A DNA stretch of 64,000 nucleotides from Labia minor (Eukaryota; Arthropoda; Insecta; Dermaptera; Spongiphoridae): positions 47,136,734 to 47,200,733 of the forward strand of contig OY720350.1 of NCBI GenBank assembly GCA_963082975.1, in the 5' to 3' direction. Position 1 is the first letter of the stretch, and every line of letters begins with the position of its first letter. The notes under the pieces were generated by a model that worked only from the letters and a program-made list of their open reading frames with translations, had not been told where the DNA came from and ran no database searches. A program made the position numbers and the translations under genes. Positions 27,888-45,291 of this stretch are shown here, piece by piece.

Positions 27888-27906
27888 CCAATCAGAGTCA
27901 GCCACG
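27888..27906 (+). promoter_or_regulatory. ERSE unfolded-protein-response element
   Basis: CCAAT (27888-27892), nine bases, then CCACG (27902-27906) is an exact match to the ERSE consensus CCAAT-N9-CCACG, which controls BiP genes in animals through NF-Y plus ATF6/XBP1. A further CCAAT at 27856 has no proper CCACG partner. Confidence 0.8.
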
Positions 27907-28137
27907 AAGGTTTGCATCATTCATATTCGTCGAACTCGACCCGCTAGCCACATATTCATTTGATCCACCGAACAATTATCATTATACTGGATTATTTAGA
28001 CGATTTTTGTATGAAGATTATTTTATTACTTCACTAAATAAGTAAGTATTACAAATATATCATTTAATCAATTTTCTTTCTCGTACTAACAGATATTTGT
28101 ATTTTTAATTAATTATAGGAAAAAAGAAACATAAAAA

Positions 28138-31015
<2,878 letters not shown>

Positions 31016-33574
31016 AATTGTTTTCCCACAGACTGAGACTTTCAACCTCTCTTTTCGTTATTTATTTGTCAAATTCCAAAAGTATTCTAAAATCATTTTG
31101 ACTCCATTCTTATATTTGAAATGATTTTGGTTTACTTTTAATTCCTTTTTTTGTTCATAATTTATGCGTGATTGTATATTTTGTATGAATGCAATTTTAT
31201 GATATGAATGATGCGTTTTTGTCATTATTCATTTTCATTTTCAATAATAAAAAAAAAGATTCTCTTTTTTGTAAATAAATTATTAAAAAATATATCGTTA
31301 TTCGAGGAACTTATTTTATTATTTTATATAACCTTAAAAAAACTACTTAGTTCAATTAATAATTAATGAATTTTATTATTTATTATTATTATTACAATAT
31401 TAATTAATTAGTTGATTCCATTTTCAAACATAAAATATTGTAAGAATAATTTTAAAAAAATAATTTAGTCACATTAAAAACTAAAAAATGAATAGTTTTT
31501 TAAAGCTAATATTAATAATTAGTTCTTTGTTCAAATAGAAATTCACAATAATTCAAAGACTAAATTACTTTTAAAAAATATAAAAATTAAATAAGTCACC
31601 CTCTCACATATTTTAGTCAGATTTTATCAAGATATTTTGATTTTTAGATTTTATTTTTTTATTACATGTCTGATTGTATTCCTCAGAATCATATCCACTT
31701 TAATGGTAGGTGAACTCAATCATTCATTTTTACGCTTTAAATATCAAATAAACCTGATGACATTAGGCCAAATGAACAAATGAATTCTTGTTTTATTTAT
31801 TTTTAGAATAGAAAAATGTATAGTTCTATTAGATTTTCCAAGTATCTCAAATTTTAAATATTTGAATTTTTACATTATTACTACTAAGAATACGGGATAA
31901 AGTTATACTGGATTAAGAGTTAGTTAACTAATAATAATAAAGAAAAACTATCTTGTTATTTCTTGATTTATTTATTTATTTATTTATTTATTTATTCAAC
32001 TTTAGTTAAATATTAATTACATTTGTTGAATACTTATAAAGTGAATATTCAAAAGATTTTATTCAACGAAAAGGAATCAATATAAATATTAAGGAATATG
32101 AAAATGAATAAATACTAAATAATCAATTGAATTAATTTAATAGGTATTTTATATTCATGGGATTTTATGATTTAGAGGTTAATTTAATTATGACGCTATA
32201 CCACAGACCATCCGTACTATTAAACAGTATGATAGGGATGGTCTGTGCCACATGAGCAGTATGAGTACTAAATTCAATAATAGAATACTAATACTGATTG
32301 TGATACTAATGATTTTTTTATTAAAAGGCGCTCTTTTTAAATATTACATTTAAATTATTTATTGAATAATTTCACGATACTATAAAAATAAGATTTATCT
32401 ATATTAAAAAAAATAAATAAACAAGAATTTAAAACAACCTATTTTATACCATCCGCCTCCACGCCTTCTAAAAACTTGAAATGTCCTATGCATAGTTTTT
32501 AATATCAATTTTTTTTAATTGTTCACTAAGTATCCTAAATGATGGACTTCTGGCCTCTAATCAATTTTTCCCATTGCTCCCTCCCCTTCCTGAGTGGGGC
32601 GTACGCCCTCCTTTGGGATTTTAAATGTTTTTCATCTCTAATCAGTTAAATGCAAGAATTTTGTTACTTTTATAATTATTTTGTAATCTATATGATATTA
32701 TTTAACTTTAAAAACTTTCAGTCTATTCAACTACAACACAATAATTAAATTAAAATTATTTAAATGTAATGTTTTAATGAGGAAAAAATAAAATAATAAA
32801 TAACCAAATTATGTATTGAATAGAAAAAAATGTATTTTTTTTAAATATTTACACAAATTAATAATTATTATATTTATTAAATATATAAAAGTATTTAATA
32901 TCTTTACATGAATTGTGGATTCAATTCTACATTTTTTTTTTAATTTTAAAGATATACATTTTATCAGATAGTTTGAATATTTTTTTTATCTTATTTCAAT
33001 TATTTTGTAATAGAATATATCTTTTTATATTGGAGAACCTAAAATATTTTTAATGAATAAAATATATAACTTCAAATTATAAAATATATTTATAATATAG
33101 TTAGAAAATAAATTAATATAATTATTATGTTTCAAACAATTTTCAATTAGTGTTCCTTTAAATAAAAAAACCTTAATATAATATTTATTTATTTTAAATT
33201 AAATGAATTAGGAACCTAAAAATGATTGGAAATTACGAATCGAATGGAATTTCTACAAACACCACTCATTCAAAAGTCTTCTAGTTTGATTTGTTAACTA
33301 TTTTATGAGATAACATTCGTTGAATAGTAAATTTTTTAAAATAATATGCATTATATACATGTCCACTCAAAAAAGGTACCATTAATGAATACATATTTAC
33401 AAAATTTTCTGTAAAGAAAAAATGCATTTAAAAAATGAAATATCACATGAAACAATTTTTTTAAATATCAAATAATTTATAAAAAGTGTTTTAAGTTAAA
33501 TAAAATATAAAGCGGAAATAATAATATTAATAATACTATAGTATAGTACATCTTTTAATTCTTTAAATAAATAA

Positions 33575-33613
<39 letters not shown>

Positions 33614-33687
33614 AAAATTTTTTTTTGAGTGAAATATTTGATAAATTGGACCACAAATACTTGAATGGAGATTTATTATCACTTTGG
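31016..33687. other. Convergent spacer, BiP to SLC6 gene
   Basis: AT-rich DNA holding the BiP 3' UTR (AATAAA at about 31243) and the 3' UTR of the opposite SLC6 gene. A GC-richer relic at 32440-32640 includes the perfect palindrome GGGCGTACGCCC (32597-32608). A TA microsatellite lies at about 33580-33609. No gene is recognised. Confidence 0.5.
32202..32247. repeat. 46-bp mini-palindrome, CACAGACCATCC ends
   Basis: CACAGACCATCC at 32202 is matched by its perfect inverted partner GGATGGTCTGTG ending at 32247, with an inner TACT/AGTA pair. A solo copy of the same end is at 26118-26130. It looks like the two ends of a DNA element whose interior has been lost. No target duplication is evident. 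Confidence 0.6.
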
Positions 33688-36600
33688 TTATGGCGTTATC
33701 ACAGCAACGGAAGCATCAGTCTTGTTGTTATTATTTGTTGAAGTTGATGTCGTTCTTCTTATTGAACTTCGTAAAATTTGAGCTACTTCAGCTGCGGTTA
33801 TCAAAGGCCGATCACCTGTCGGTCGCATTTCAACTAAAACGTCCGCATAATCAGGAGGAGGTGCAGGAGGTGCTACGGTAGAGGAAGAACGTCCTGATGC
33901 CTCTCCAAGGACTCCAGTTATCCGACGAACACTTCGACGTATACTTTGTCTGAGCATTTTTGCTAATCGTGCCCCGGTTGCTGTTGTATAACTTGGCGGT
34001 GGTGTATATTTTGGTGGCGGATCTTCAGCCGCTGTAATTTGTTGGCCATTTGTAGCATTTCCAGTATGACTATCGGAAGTGGCTGAAATGACAGTGATTG
34101 TTGGATGGGTATTATTGGCACTTTCACTACTATTACTTTGATTATTTTCTGTATTTGGACGGTAGAGAAGTGTGATCCGATCTAAAATATCTGGTGGTCC
34201 TTTTGATAAATATCGCCATGTTTGAACAAATGCAACAATAACAGGTGTTAATAAAATTAACATCTGTAACAAACTTCCAATCTGCTGTGCCCAGATAGGC
34301 CAGTAACTTGTAGGGAAACGTCGCCACGAATATAATTCACGGAATTGTCCATTTTTAAAAACTGCCACACATAGCACCTGGAAAGATTTATATCATAAAA
34401 AGTTTGAATATTAATATTCTATAAAGGTTGAAATATATTGTTATTTATATATATATATATATGCATTTATTTAAATAAATAATGTTAGTTATAGTTGTTA
34501 GTTATTTAATTTGAAGAAAAGAATTATAATCTAAGTCAATTTTTCAACCCTTTTAAAATTTTTAAACTTACTCCTACTTGTCGGCAACCGTTCTATTATA
34601 TATTATATTAAATTTATTTATTTAAATAAACATCTCTTTATGAAATTTTTTTTTAAAATTTATATTATATATCTCACCATAAGTGCAACAGGTAAAATCA
34701 CATTCCAATTAAAAACTAGAAAGAGAGTAAGCCATCCATGAATACATGATGCCCGCTGAATGCCTTGAATTTTAGGCCAAAGAGCAGTGACGACGGCTTC
34801 CCCATTATGTGGACGACCACGAACAACAAATACAGCCGTAATCTCAAGCATATAAAGTACCATTAACCACCAACCAGACCCAACACAGTAGTCCAAAAAG
34901 AAAACAATTGTGAGACCAAGCTGAAACAAAATTTAAGTGAGTCAAAATAAATAATTTTTAAATTAAAAATGGTAATATAAATATGTAAAAAAAATTGTGA
35001 GAAGATAGAAATTGGATACAGTTGACTCAAAATAGATATGACTGTAAGAATGTGGTTGCTGGTGCCAATAAAATTCAAATTTAGTAGTCCCACAGAAATA
35101 GGTAGATAAATTTAAACATTTCTTTCAAAATAATTTGATCTCTTTACCTCTGTAGTCATAGGAATTCCGAGTACAAAACCACAAGCGCAACTAAAAAATG
35201 TTATTGTTGTTTCCCAAGATTTCAAATTTTTCGTATTGATTGCCATAATTCCTGTGATAACACAATGCCAGATAGCAAGTTGTTGACCAACTCCAAATAA
35301 TATCATAGTAAAATAGAAAAGTACGGCCCAAAACGGGGACAGATGACTGGAACCCTGTTTAAATAGAAATTCAATGAGTTTATAAATTTTCTTAATGAAT
35401 TATGAATAAACAATTACTTGTTGTGCCAATGTTGTTGGAATTAATTCGGTAACGAAACGTAAAGCATTAAATCCTGAATATTTTTCAGCTAGATGAGGCG
35501 ATTTAACACGAATCCCCATAATGAATGAAGTATGGGACATATATCTTGGTGGTGTGGAACCTCCACTACCTCGTTGAAGAAATCCATAAACAGGAATATC
35601 CTCTAAAAGAAGCACATTATCAACATTATAAATAAAAGTTTTCATGAAATTTCTGATATTTTTAACAAAAATTGTATTTTACCGAATGAACTAGGGATAT
35701 AATGTAAGCCTTGTGCCCTTAAGAGAGTTGCACAGGCATTGGCCACAAAAGCAGCTAATAATAGAATGATTAATGTCACAAAAGAGATGACAAGAGTTTG
35801 CCGAGCCAAACCGGGACGATGTTGTCGTGAATGAGAGGCAATTTGCATTGCAGCAGCTCCAAGAAGGCCCCAAGTTAAAAAACATTCAGAGCATGCAGCC
35901 AACCAACTCTGAAAACAATCATAAACACAGTTTTTTTATTAATTATATAATCTCTATCGATGGTTATTTTATTTGAACAAATTCAACTTTTTCAATATTC
36001 AAAATAAATTTCGTCTAAACTTTCAAATTGTAATTACAAAAAAATAATTAAAAATTTTATATAATATACAAGAGCTAATGTTCTTTTGAAGTTTATAGGC
36101 TATTATTAAACAGCTACATGATCTTTTTAGACAAAAATGAATTAATAGTTTGTATAAAATATAAAATAATTTTTATTCACCCTTGAATTGATAAAAAATT
36201 CAGGCCAACTTGTCTCAGGAAACACTTCATCGTGATGGTTCATGACTCGAGCAGGTGCCAATCCCAACATTTTTGTACTGAATACAATGAAACCAATAAC
36301 TGGTCCCAAACCAAGCATAAATACTACTTTGCCGTAGGATTTTAAACCTAGAAGTATAGAAAAATAACTAAAAAACGAGTATTTTTATTCTAATTTTGAA
36401 AATCAAACTTGACAATATATAATATAATAATAAGTAATGAAAATGTAATATCTGAAATTGATATTAAATTTTAATAGATTAATTAACTGAATGATATCAA
36501 TCTATAATTTTGAAAGTCTTTACAAATAAGGAATTGGTTTTTGTATTATCCAATTGAAGGGCACAACTATATTTGGCAAAAATATATAAAAATTAAATTT

Positions 36601-38273
36601 TAACTATACATTATTTTAATCTATTAAAGGTTCCTTTTAAAAAGTTCAAAGAATAATTATGCAATTATTATTTAAATATTCAACGCAAGAATTATTAATA
36701 AATAAAAATGATTATTTTATGTAATTAAAGAATAAAAGTGGAAATAATTATTAAAGACCCGATCGTATAGAGAGCTAGGAGCGCCTCTAAATACTTAAAT
36801 TAGAAGTTAATTAAAAATAGTATTTTTCCAACTAACTATACCTTTGCTCAGACATACGAACACAATCATCCAAGCAATAGCTAAATTAAATGTCAATTGA
36901 AATTTTAAATGGCCAAGTGATGCTTCTGTGGAAGCTCCTGGAGTTGCGAGTGAATGTCGTTGGAGTACAACTCCACTTAAATAATCAGGTACAGTTTGTT
37001 CAATGGGCCATCGAATATGCCAGGAATGGTTGTTTGAGTGACCACCGATAGCATAGATCGATTGAGAGGTGGTTGATGCGATCGTTGTTGTTAATGCGTT
37101 GTTATCAGTTCGGAACAGAGGGAAAGGTTCTGCCCAACGATATAAATCCTAAAACAATAAATAAAAAGGGACAATTATAATATAATTATTCAATATATTA
37201 CATATTAAAATAATAATAATTAACTTTTTCTTTAAAAATAATTAAAATTTTATAATATTAAAAACTATTAGTAGAGAGTACGGATATGATAACTTTTTTT
37301 AAATACAATAATAATATTTAAAAAAAATAAGAATATGGTTTGGTTTAATTTAATATTATTTTATTTACGTCAAAAATATATATATTATAAGATTCTACCA
37401 TTATATTTTTTTAAAAATAATAATATTTAACCCCTGATTCATTTTTAATTATTCAAATAAATAAATTATTATTATATTATTATTAATATTTGTATAAAAA
37501 CTATTAATAGAGACTATCCGAAGATATCTTTATTTCAAACTGATCTAGATTTTAGAGAATTGTTGAATTTCAGAATAAATTGTAAATAATCTACAAATCC
37601 ATTTTAAATATTAAAACTCACCTGATGTGTAATAAAACTATCTCGAAAGTAAACAAACATCCATGAAATTCCAAGCAGACTGTATATTCCAATAAGGGCA
37701 TGTGCAATTAAAATAGCTATACCAACTCCACGAAAAACTGGTGAAATTTTCCACATGTCCACCAGACCAGAGGAGAGATGTTGACCCATTGCAACATGAA
37801 AAGAGTGCAAGGGAATTCCCAAGAAAAAAGATAGTACAAGAAACTGGAGAATGAATGTTGCTGAAATCCAGAAAATAACAATGAAAATAAAATATTTTGG
37901 CTTTTTCAATTTTTTTTTTTTTCTGTTATTAATTATTTTATACAATAGGTGCGATAGATAATTTATTATTAGCTAATGGAATGTAATTTATTTTATTCAA
38001 GTGAAAAATAAATAAAAGGTCGATAACATACCACCGAAATGCAAACTGAGAATGGCAAATCGGCTGATATTGAAGAGGCCAAGAGTACACCCGAGGGTGG
38101 CAAGAGGAGCACTTAATTCGTGCGGCCAGCATCCAAATGGACTGGAACTTCCCAAATCAGGATCTGGTTCTGGATTCGATGTTTCCGTTGATGGTGAATT
38201 CGTTTGAAATTCATTGCCAGCATTTCCAGCACTCACTCCTGTATTTCCGCTTCCAGATGACTCATTAGCACCA
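33688..38273 (-). CDS. bdg: Orphan SLC6 transporter, bedraggled-like (5' end not found)
   Basis: Nine exons in frame (38273-38032, 37860-37622, 37148-36842, 36347-36181, 35908-35683, 35602-35418, 35354-35148, 34920-34678, 34377-33688) encode at least 834 residues. SLC6 helices are recognisable: TM1 in LATLGCTLGLFNISRFAIL, then FILQFLVLSFFLGIPLHSFH, the TM6-like MILFGVGQQLAIWHC, and FFLDYCVGSGWWLMVLYMLE. TM1 deviates from the NVWRFPY motif of classical Na/Cl-coupled carriers, as in the Drosophila orphan carrier bedraggled. The last exon adds a long cytoplasmic tail with PPPKYTPPPSY and PPPDYADV proline-tyrosine motifs. The first exon listed begins in mid-codon with a good acceptor, so upstream coding sequence is missing, possibly beyond the retrotransposon at 39-41 kb. 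The substrate is unknown. Confidence 0.88.
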
Positions 38274-38414
38274 CTATATTTGAAAATGGAACAATCAAAA
38301 CATAAAAATTAAAACAATATTCAAGATATTTCTATAATTCATTAATACATTAATTACAATTGGAAAAAATATTTAAATATTATTTTACTTAAAAAGGAGT
38401 TGCATTGTTTTTTT

Positions 38415-38445
38415 ACCGACCGACGATAGTAAGGGAGGTATTGTT
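38415..38445 (+). repeat. Solo end of repeat family A
   Basis: TTTACCGACCGACGATAGTA and the following GGGAGGTATTGTTTT are identical to the first 35 bases of family A copies at 6.97 and 53.46 kb. Only this end is present here, upstream of the SLC6 exons. Confidence 0.7.
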
Positions 38446-38859
38446 TTAATACACTTAAATAATTATTGAAATTATTTAAAGGTAAAACATTTTTTTAAAT
38501 ATAAATAATTATTATCATATAATTATATTTATATATATATATATATATATATAACATATTTATATTAGTTAATAAATTATTTTTATTTTTATTATACTTT
38601 TATTCAAATTCCGAAATTATTCTTATTTATTTCAAGAGAGTCTCATCTCTTCTTATAAAAATCATATCAATTAAAACATATTAATAAAAACTAAATAAAA
38701 TAGTAATAATTTATTTATATTTTAATAATTTTGAAGAATAGTATGAGCAACACATTCACAACTTTCATTACTAAAATTATAGAAAACTACGAATTTTGAA
38801 TAATGCCCGTATACCAAATTTCATTATTCTAGCTCAAACCGTTTTTGCGTAATCTTGTC

Positions 38860-41118
<2,259 letters not shown>

Positions 41119-41133
<15 letters not shown>

Positions 41134-41320
41134 CACACATACATAAACACAAGACATTTTTCTCAACCTTAGTGAAAATGATTCAGGAACCTTCAAAACG
41201 TATACAAACATCAAAATCTCGACATCGGAAATTTCCGTGATCGCCGTACTATAGTAAAAACTACGATTTTTGAGTAATGCCCCCCCCCCGTGTACCAAAT
41301 TTCATTATTCTAGTAATTTA
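41119..41320. repeat. AC run and dispersed repeat flank
   Basis: A short (AC)n is followed by a repeat. Its part at 41259-41312 (AAAACTACGATTTTTGAGTA ... CCAAATTTCATTATTCTAG) matches 38785-38832 on the other side of the retrotransposon, in the same orientation. The two flanks therefore belong to one microsatellite-associated repeat family. Confidence 0.65.
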
Positions 41321-41464
41321 GTAATCTTAATTAATAAAGCAAAATATATGAAGTTTAAATAAATACTAAACTATTCACTTTGTATTCAAATATTTATGAT
41401 TCTAAATAAAATTATTATATTTTCAATTTTTATAGTTTCATCTTTCTCTTTGAATACTCGTAGT

Positions 41465-41720
41465 ATGGATTAACAATTAGTGGCAGTGCAAAGCCCTTTC
41501 AGGGAATAACCGCGTGACGAACGAACGGAAGTGTACATGTTCATTTCCGGCTCATCCGAAAGGCAGCCGCGCGAAAGCCACAACCTGGCTCTTCTTCACT
41601 TGGTGAACCGGTTCACTTCATAAGTCGACCTCGGCCTTGGTTCAAACAAATCTGCAAACTACGTATCTACACTCGAATGCACATTGCAGCGTCTTTCTCG
41701 TAATCTCTCAGGCTGTTTTT
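41465..41720 (-). promoter_or_regulatory. GC-rich island, candidate 5' exon/promoter of the SLC6 gene
   Basis: About 250 bases are markedly GC-richer than their surroundings and contain several CpG motifs (CCGCGCGAAAGCC, GTGAACCGGTTCAC). There is no long open frame. It lies 3.2 kb upstream of the first identified SLC6 exon and could be its promoter and non-coding first exon, with the retrotransposon in intron 1. This is inference from position and composition. Confidence 0.3.
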
Positions 41721-41870
41721 TCTTTCTTTTCTTATTCTTCCAAGTTCATTGAAATCATTAAAATGAATGAAATCCTTGACTCCTAATAAATTAAAAAATT
41801 GATTCGCACTTACATATATTGAATTTTTAAGATGTGTATATTGTTATTATTATTATAATATATAGGTATA

Positions 41871-41985
41871 GTACCGGGACCCCGAGCCTCGGCTCGGTAC
41901 TTAAGTTAAAAAAAATGATTCATTATTATTGGATTTGGCTGGTAATATTAATACCTGGGACACCGAGCTCTCGCTCTACCCTTTA
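41871..41985 (-). repeat. Hairpin-ended dispersed repeat, copy 2
   Basis: Inverted copy of 9819-9935, containing CCGAGCCTCGGCTCGG within GTACCGGG...CGGTAC. The distal end (ACACCGAGCTCTCGCTCTAC) is diverged. It lies 130 bases before the inverted-ended composite at 42.1 kb. Confidence 0.7.
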
Positions 41986-42264
41986 AAAAATATTGATACA
42001 CAATTCTTTAATTATTTATTACAATTATTAAATGTTACACATTTGCATCAATCTGATTAAAATTAATGAACTTGTGCTCCTCAATAATACATAAATATAT
42101 AATATATAGGTACATATATTTTTGAAGTGAAACTTCTTTAGCGGCGTCCTGACATTTGGTTGAGAATGGAGAGTGAATTGAAAAATTGAAATTTCGTAAC
42201 GCGTTACGAAACGCAAGAGAGAAAAAAGATATAGATATAACGAGTGAGAATGAGATAGCCTCTA

Positions 42265-42400
42265 TCTCCGTCTCTCTTTTGTGCGGTGTTTCGTTCTTGA
42301 GAGAGAGGCTATCTGGGTCTTTCTTTTGTCCGGTCTTTCGGTCTTGAGAAAGAGGCTATCTGCGTGTTGCTTTTGTGCTGTCTTTCGTTCTAATACCCTC
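42265..42400. repeat. 47-bp minisatellite, three copies
   Basis: CTTTTGTGCGGTGTTTCG-type units begin at 42276, 42323 and 42370, each followed by TTGAGA(G/A)AGAGGCTATCT except the last, which diverges. They are GC-richer than the surroundings. The 100-codon open frame here is translated repeat. Confidence 0.75.
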
Positions 42401-42489
42401 TCGCTAGGTCCAAAGTCCATGGCGCGCATGCGCGCCAGTACGTTGACCCGGAATAATATTTCTCAGCTTCTACTGGGTCAAAGAATAAA

Positions 42490-42960
42490 AATTAGTATGA
42501 CTTATGATCAAAAGAGGGCGAGATCTCCACCTTGTCCAGTAGATATCGCAATTAAATACAATTTGAATTTAAATATATATTAATTTCAAAATTTGCCTAA
42601 ACATTTATAAAAATAAATATACATATGAAATTTGTTATTTTTTTTTAATATTAAAAAATATTTAATTTGAGATTAATTATATGTAAAAAGATCAACTATC
42701 AAATAGATTCAAACTTTTATTTTCTTTGATTAGATTATAATTAAATATTATTTATATTATTTAAAAATTATTATTTTTCTATTTATTAAGGATGTCTATT
42801 AAAAAATTGTAATTAACCTTATCATATGTCAAATATTATAGCTAAGTTTTTTTGAATTTTTTAAAATTTTTTATATAATTAATCTCAAATTAAATATTTT
42901 TTAATATTAAAAAATAACAAATTTCATATGTATATTTATTTATTTTTAATATTAAACGTA
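42490..42960 (-). repeat. Empty-site copy of the foldback repeat
   Basis: On the minus strand, about 42860-42490 aligns with 5615-5810 joined directly to 6515-6680. This is the same repeat without the LINE fragment found at 5.8-6.5 kb. An additional partial inverted copy follows at 42870-42960. Confidence 0.75.
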
Positions 42961-43756
42961 TTTCATATTTTTTGAGAGAGATTAATAAATATATATATAT
43001 TTTATTAAAAATAAATATTTTAAATATAAAATTTCGAAATTAAATAATGAATTTTAAAATATTTTAAATATAAAAAAATGTTAATACAATATCATTTAAA
43101 AAAAAAGCGGGATTAATAAATATATATATATATATTATTAAAAATAAATATTTTTAATTTTATTTCGAAATTAAATAATAAATTTTAAAATATTTTAAAT
43201 ATAAAATTTCGAAATTAAATAATGAATTTTAAAATATTTTAAATATAAAAAAATGTTAATACAATATCATTTAAAAAAAAAGCGGGATTAATAAATATAT
43301 ATATATATTTTATTAAAAATAAATATTTTTAATTTTATTTCGAAATTAAATAATAAATTTTAAAATATTTTAAATATAAAATTTCGAAATTAAATAATGA
43401 ATTTTAAAATATTTTAAATATAAAAAAATGTTAATACAATATCATTTAAAAAAAAAGCGGGATTAATAAATATATATATATATTTTATTAAAAATAAATA
43501 TTTTTAATTTTATTTCGAAATTAAATAATAAATTTTAAAATATTTTAAATATAAAATTTCGAAATTAAATAATGAATTTTAAAATATTTTAAATATAAAA
43601 AAATGTTAATACAATATCATTTAAAAAAAAGCGGGATTAATAAATATATATATATATTTTATTAAAAATAAATATTTTTAATTTTATTTCGAAATTAAAT
43701 AATAAATTTTAAAATATTTTAAATATAAAAAAAATATTAATACAAAATTAAAAAAA
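42960..43756. repeat. 175-bp AT-rich satellite, about 4.4 copies
   Basis: GCGGGATTAATAAATATATA recurs at 43107, 43282, 43457 and 43631, giving periods of 175, 175 and 174 bases. A shortened last unit reaches a related GCGGGAGTAAAATTT at 43757. Each unit itself contains two related halves built on ATTTCGAAATTAAATAAT. Confidence 0.9.
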
Positions 43757-43796
43757 GGCGGGAGTAAAATTTCAAAATGGATGCCATTTACGTCAC

Positions 43797-44000
43797 CCAT
43801 ATATAATTTTCAATTAAGAAATTAATAATGAAGCTGTAAGTTTCAAGAGATGTAATCAATAAAACTCAATTTTTCTTTATAAATACTATATCTAGTGTGA
43901 ATTTGAAAAAAATCGTTAGAGCGGTTTTTGAGAACCAATGGTTATAGATAAATAGATAGATATATACAATTTTAGCTAGCATAATAAGATAAGATATATA
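43797..44000 (+). repeat. 200-bp direct repeat, copy 1 (copy 2 at 45967-46170)
   Basis: From ATATAATTTTCAATTAAGAA to GCATAATAAGATAAGATATA this matches 45967-46170 in the same orientation, with few differences. The end in a TA run is typical of dispersed elements that terminate in a simple repeat. It flanks the endonuclease relic. Confidence 0.85.
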
Positions 44001-44219
44001 TCGTGAAATAATTAAAATTCTCAAGTCAAATATACAGCGTGCACGCATACCGACGCATGTAATTGTGTGTGTGAACATGGTCGGCGATTCACACGCCAAC
44101 ACATACAGTTATGTGCGTCGATGACCATTCACGTTATTTATCCGAATCTCAACATTACTTTAACACTACTAAATCAATTTAAAATTATTATTGCATTTAA
44201 AACTGCTTTTCTCTACTCC

Positions 44220-44638
44220 ACAGATTTCACTATGCCGAAAAAAAATAACGACCAAAATTTAGACGATATTATTTATTTCATACACCGTTCACTACTGGTT
44301 TATAGCCACACAGGTGCTAATGCACTTGAACGAGGCGAAGATAAAATCCCTCTAATTCTCGGGGGAGATTTTAATGTAAATTTTGGATCTGAGATGATTC
44401 GTTGCCGTTGATCAACTTTCTTCGAGAAACATTTGGTCTGCTTATAAATAACGATCCCAAGGAATCAACAACAAAATCTGGAACTACAATAGATGCTGTT
44501 TTTACACGTTATATAGAAAATATCGAATCACGAACATATATATCTTATTTTAGTTATCACAAGCCATTAATATCAGTATTACCAATTGAAGCACCAACCG
44601 ACAATAGTACAGGCAATGTAGATATGATGATAGAGTAG
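44220..44638 (+). pseudogene. Decayed EEP endonuclease domain, Helentron- or retroelement-type
   Basis: Two open frames (to 44411 and from 44402) overlap by a frameshift. They encode the second half of an endonuclease/exonuclease/phosphatase domain: IPLILGGDFNVNF (GDFN motif), then GTTIDAVFTR and SYFSYHKPLISVL. The last motif is normally SDH, and the catalytic Asp is Tyr here. Such domains occur at the C-terminus of Helentron Rep-helicase proteins and at the N-terminus of LINE ORF2. The short length after SDH and the stop soon afterwards favour Helentron. Frameshift and lost Asp show it is dead. Confidence 0.6.
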
Positions 44639-45149
44639 ATAATAATAATAATAAAGCGAATATTTGTTACGAAAATTTTATACTGTTATATGTCTTTCGA
44701 AATGATCCCTTTATTTTTCTCTATTTCTCTCTCACTCACATTCTAAACTAAAATTTATCTTATTCTCTAGATTGTAAGAAGTTTCACTTCCGCCACGTGT
44801 ACGATGCTGCACATTTTGCTTTTTTTCTATAGTGTTTTTTTGAAAAACTGTTTAGCGCCCCAAGTGGTTATAAAACAAACTAAAGACAAAAAAACGTGCT
44901 TTGCAGCTTTTCGGAATTAAAAAAGCAAAATTGGCAGTCGTGGGACTGGCCGACAGAAGTGAAAACTTCTGCGTAAGAAATTTTAAAACAGACGAAATTC
45001 GCGCTATTTCACGAGAAAGATGAATTTCATATGCATGTATATATATATAACTTATATATTATTTTAAACATATATTTTAAACAAATTTGTAACTTATATT
45101 TATATATATATAAATACACAACTTTGTTTAAAATATTGCAATACGAACT

Positions 45150-45291
45150 GTTTTATAATTCTTATCTCTAACATAAAATATATATTTATTATGTGAAGTT
45201 CATTTCGTATAATTTTGATTATATATGTATATATGAAATGAACTTTACATAATAAATATATATTTATATGTTAGAGATAATTTATAAAACA
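45150..45291. repeat. 62-bp-arm hairpin
   Basis: About 45150-45211 and 45230-45291 are inverted repeats. GTTCATTTCGTATA pairs with the TATATATGAAATGAAC side, and TTATCTCTAACATA with its partner. The loop is about 18 bases. It lies inside the composite at 42.1-45.4 kb. Confidence 0.75.

Noticed and set aside
42281-42583. 100-codon plus-strand open frame
   Set aside because: It runs through the 47-bp minisatellite and into a foldback arm; the repeated peptide reflects the DNA repeat.
44402-44638. Independent small gene after the endonuclease frame
   Set aside because: It continues the same EEP domain in another frame, so it is one frameshifted relic and not a second gene.
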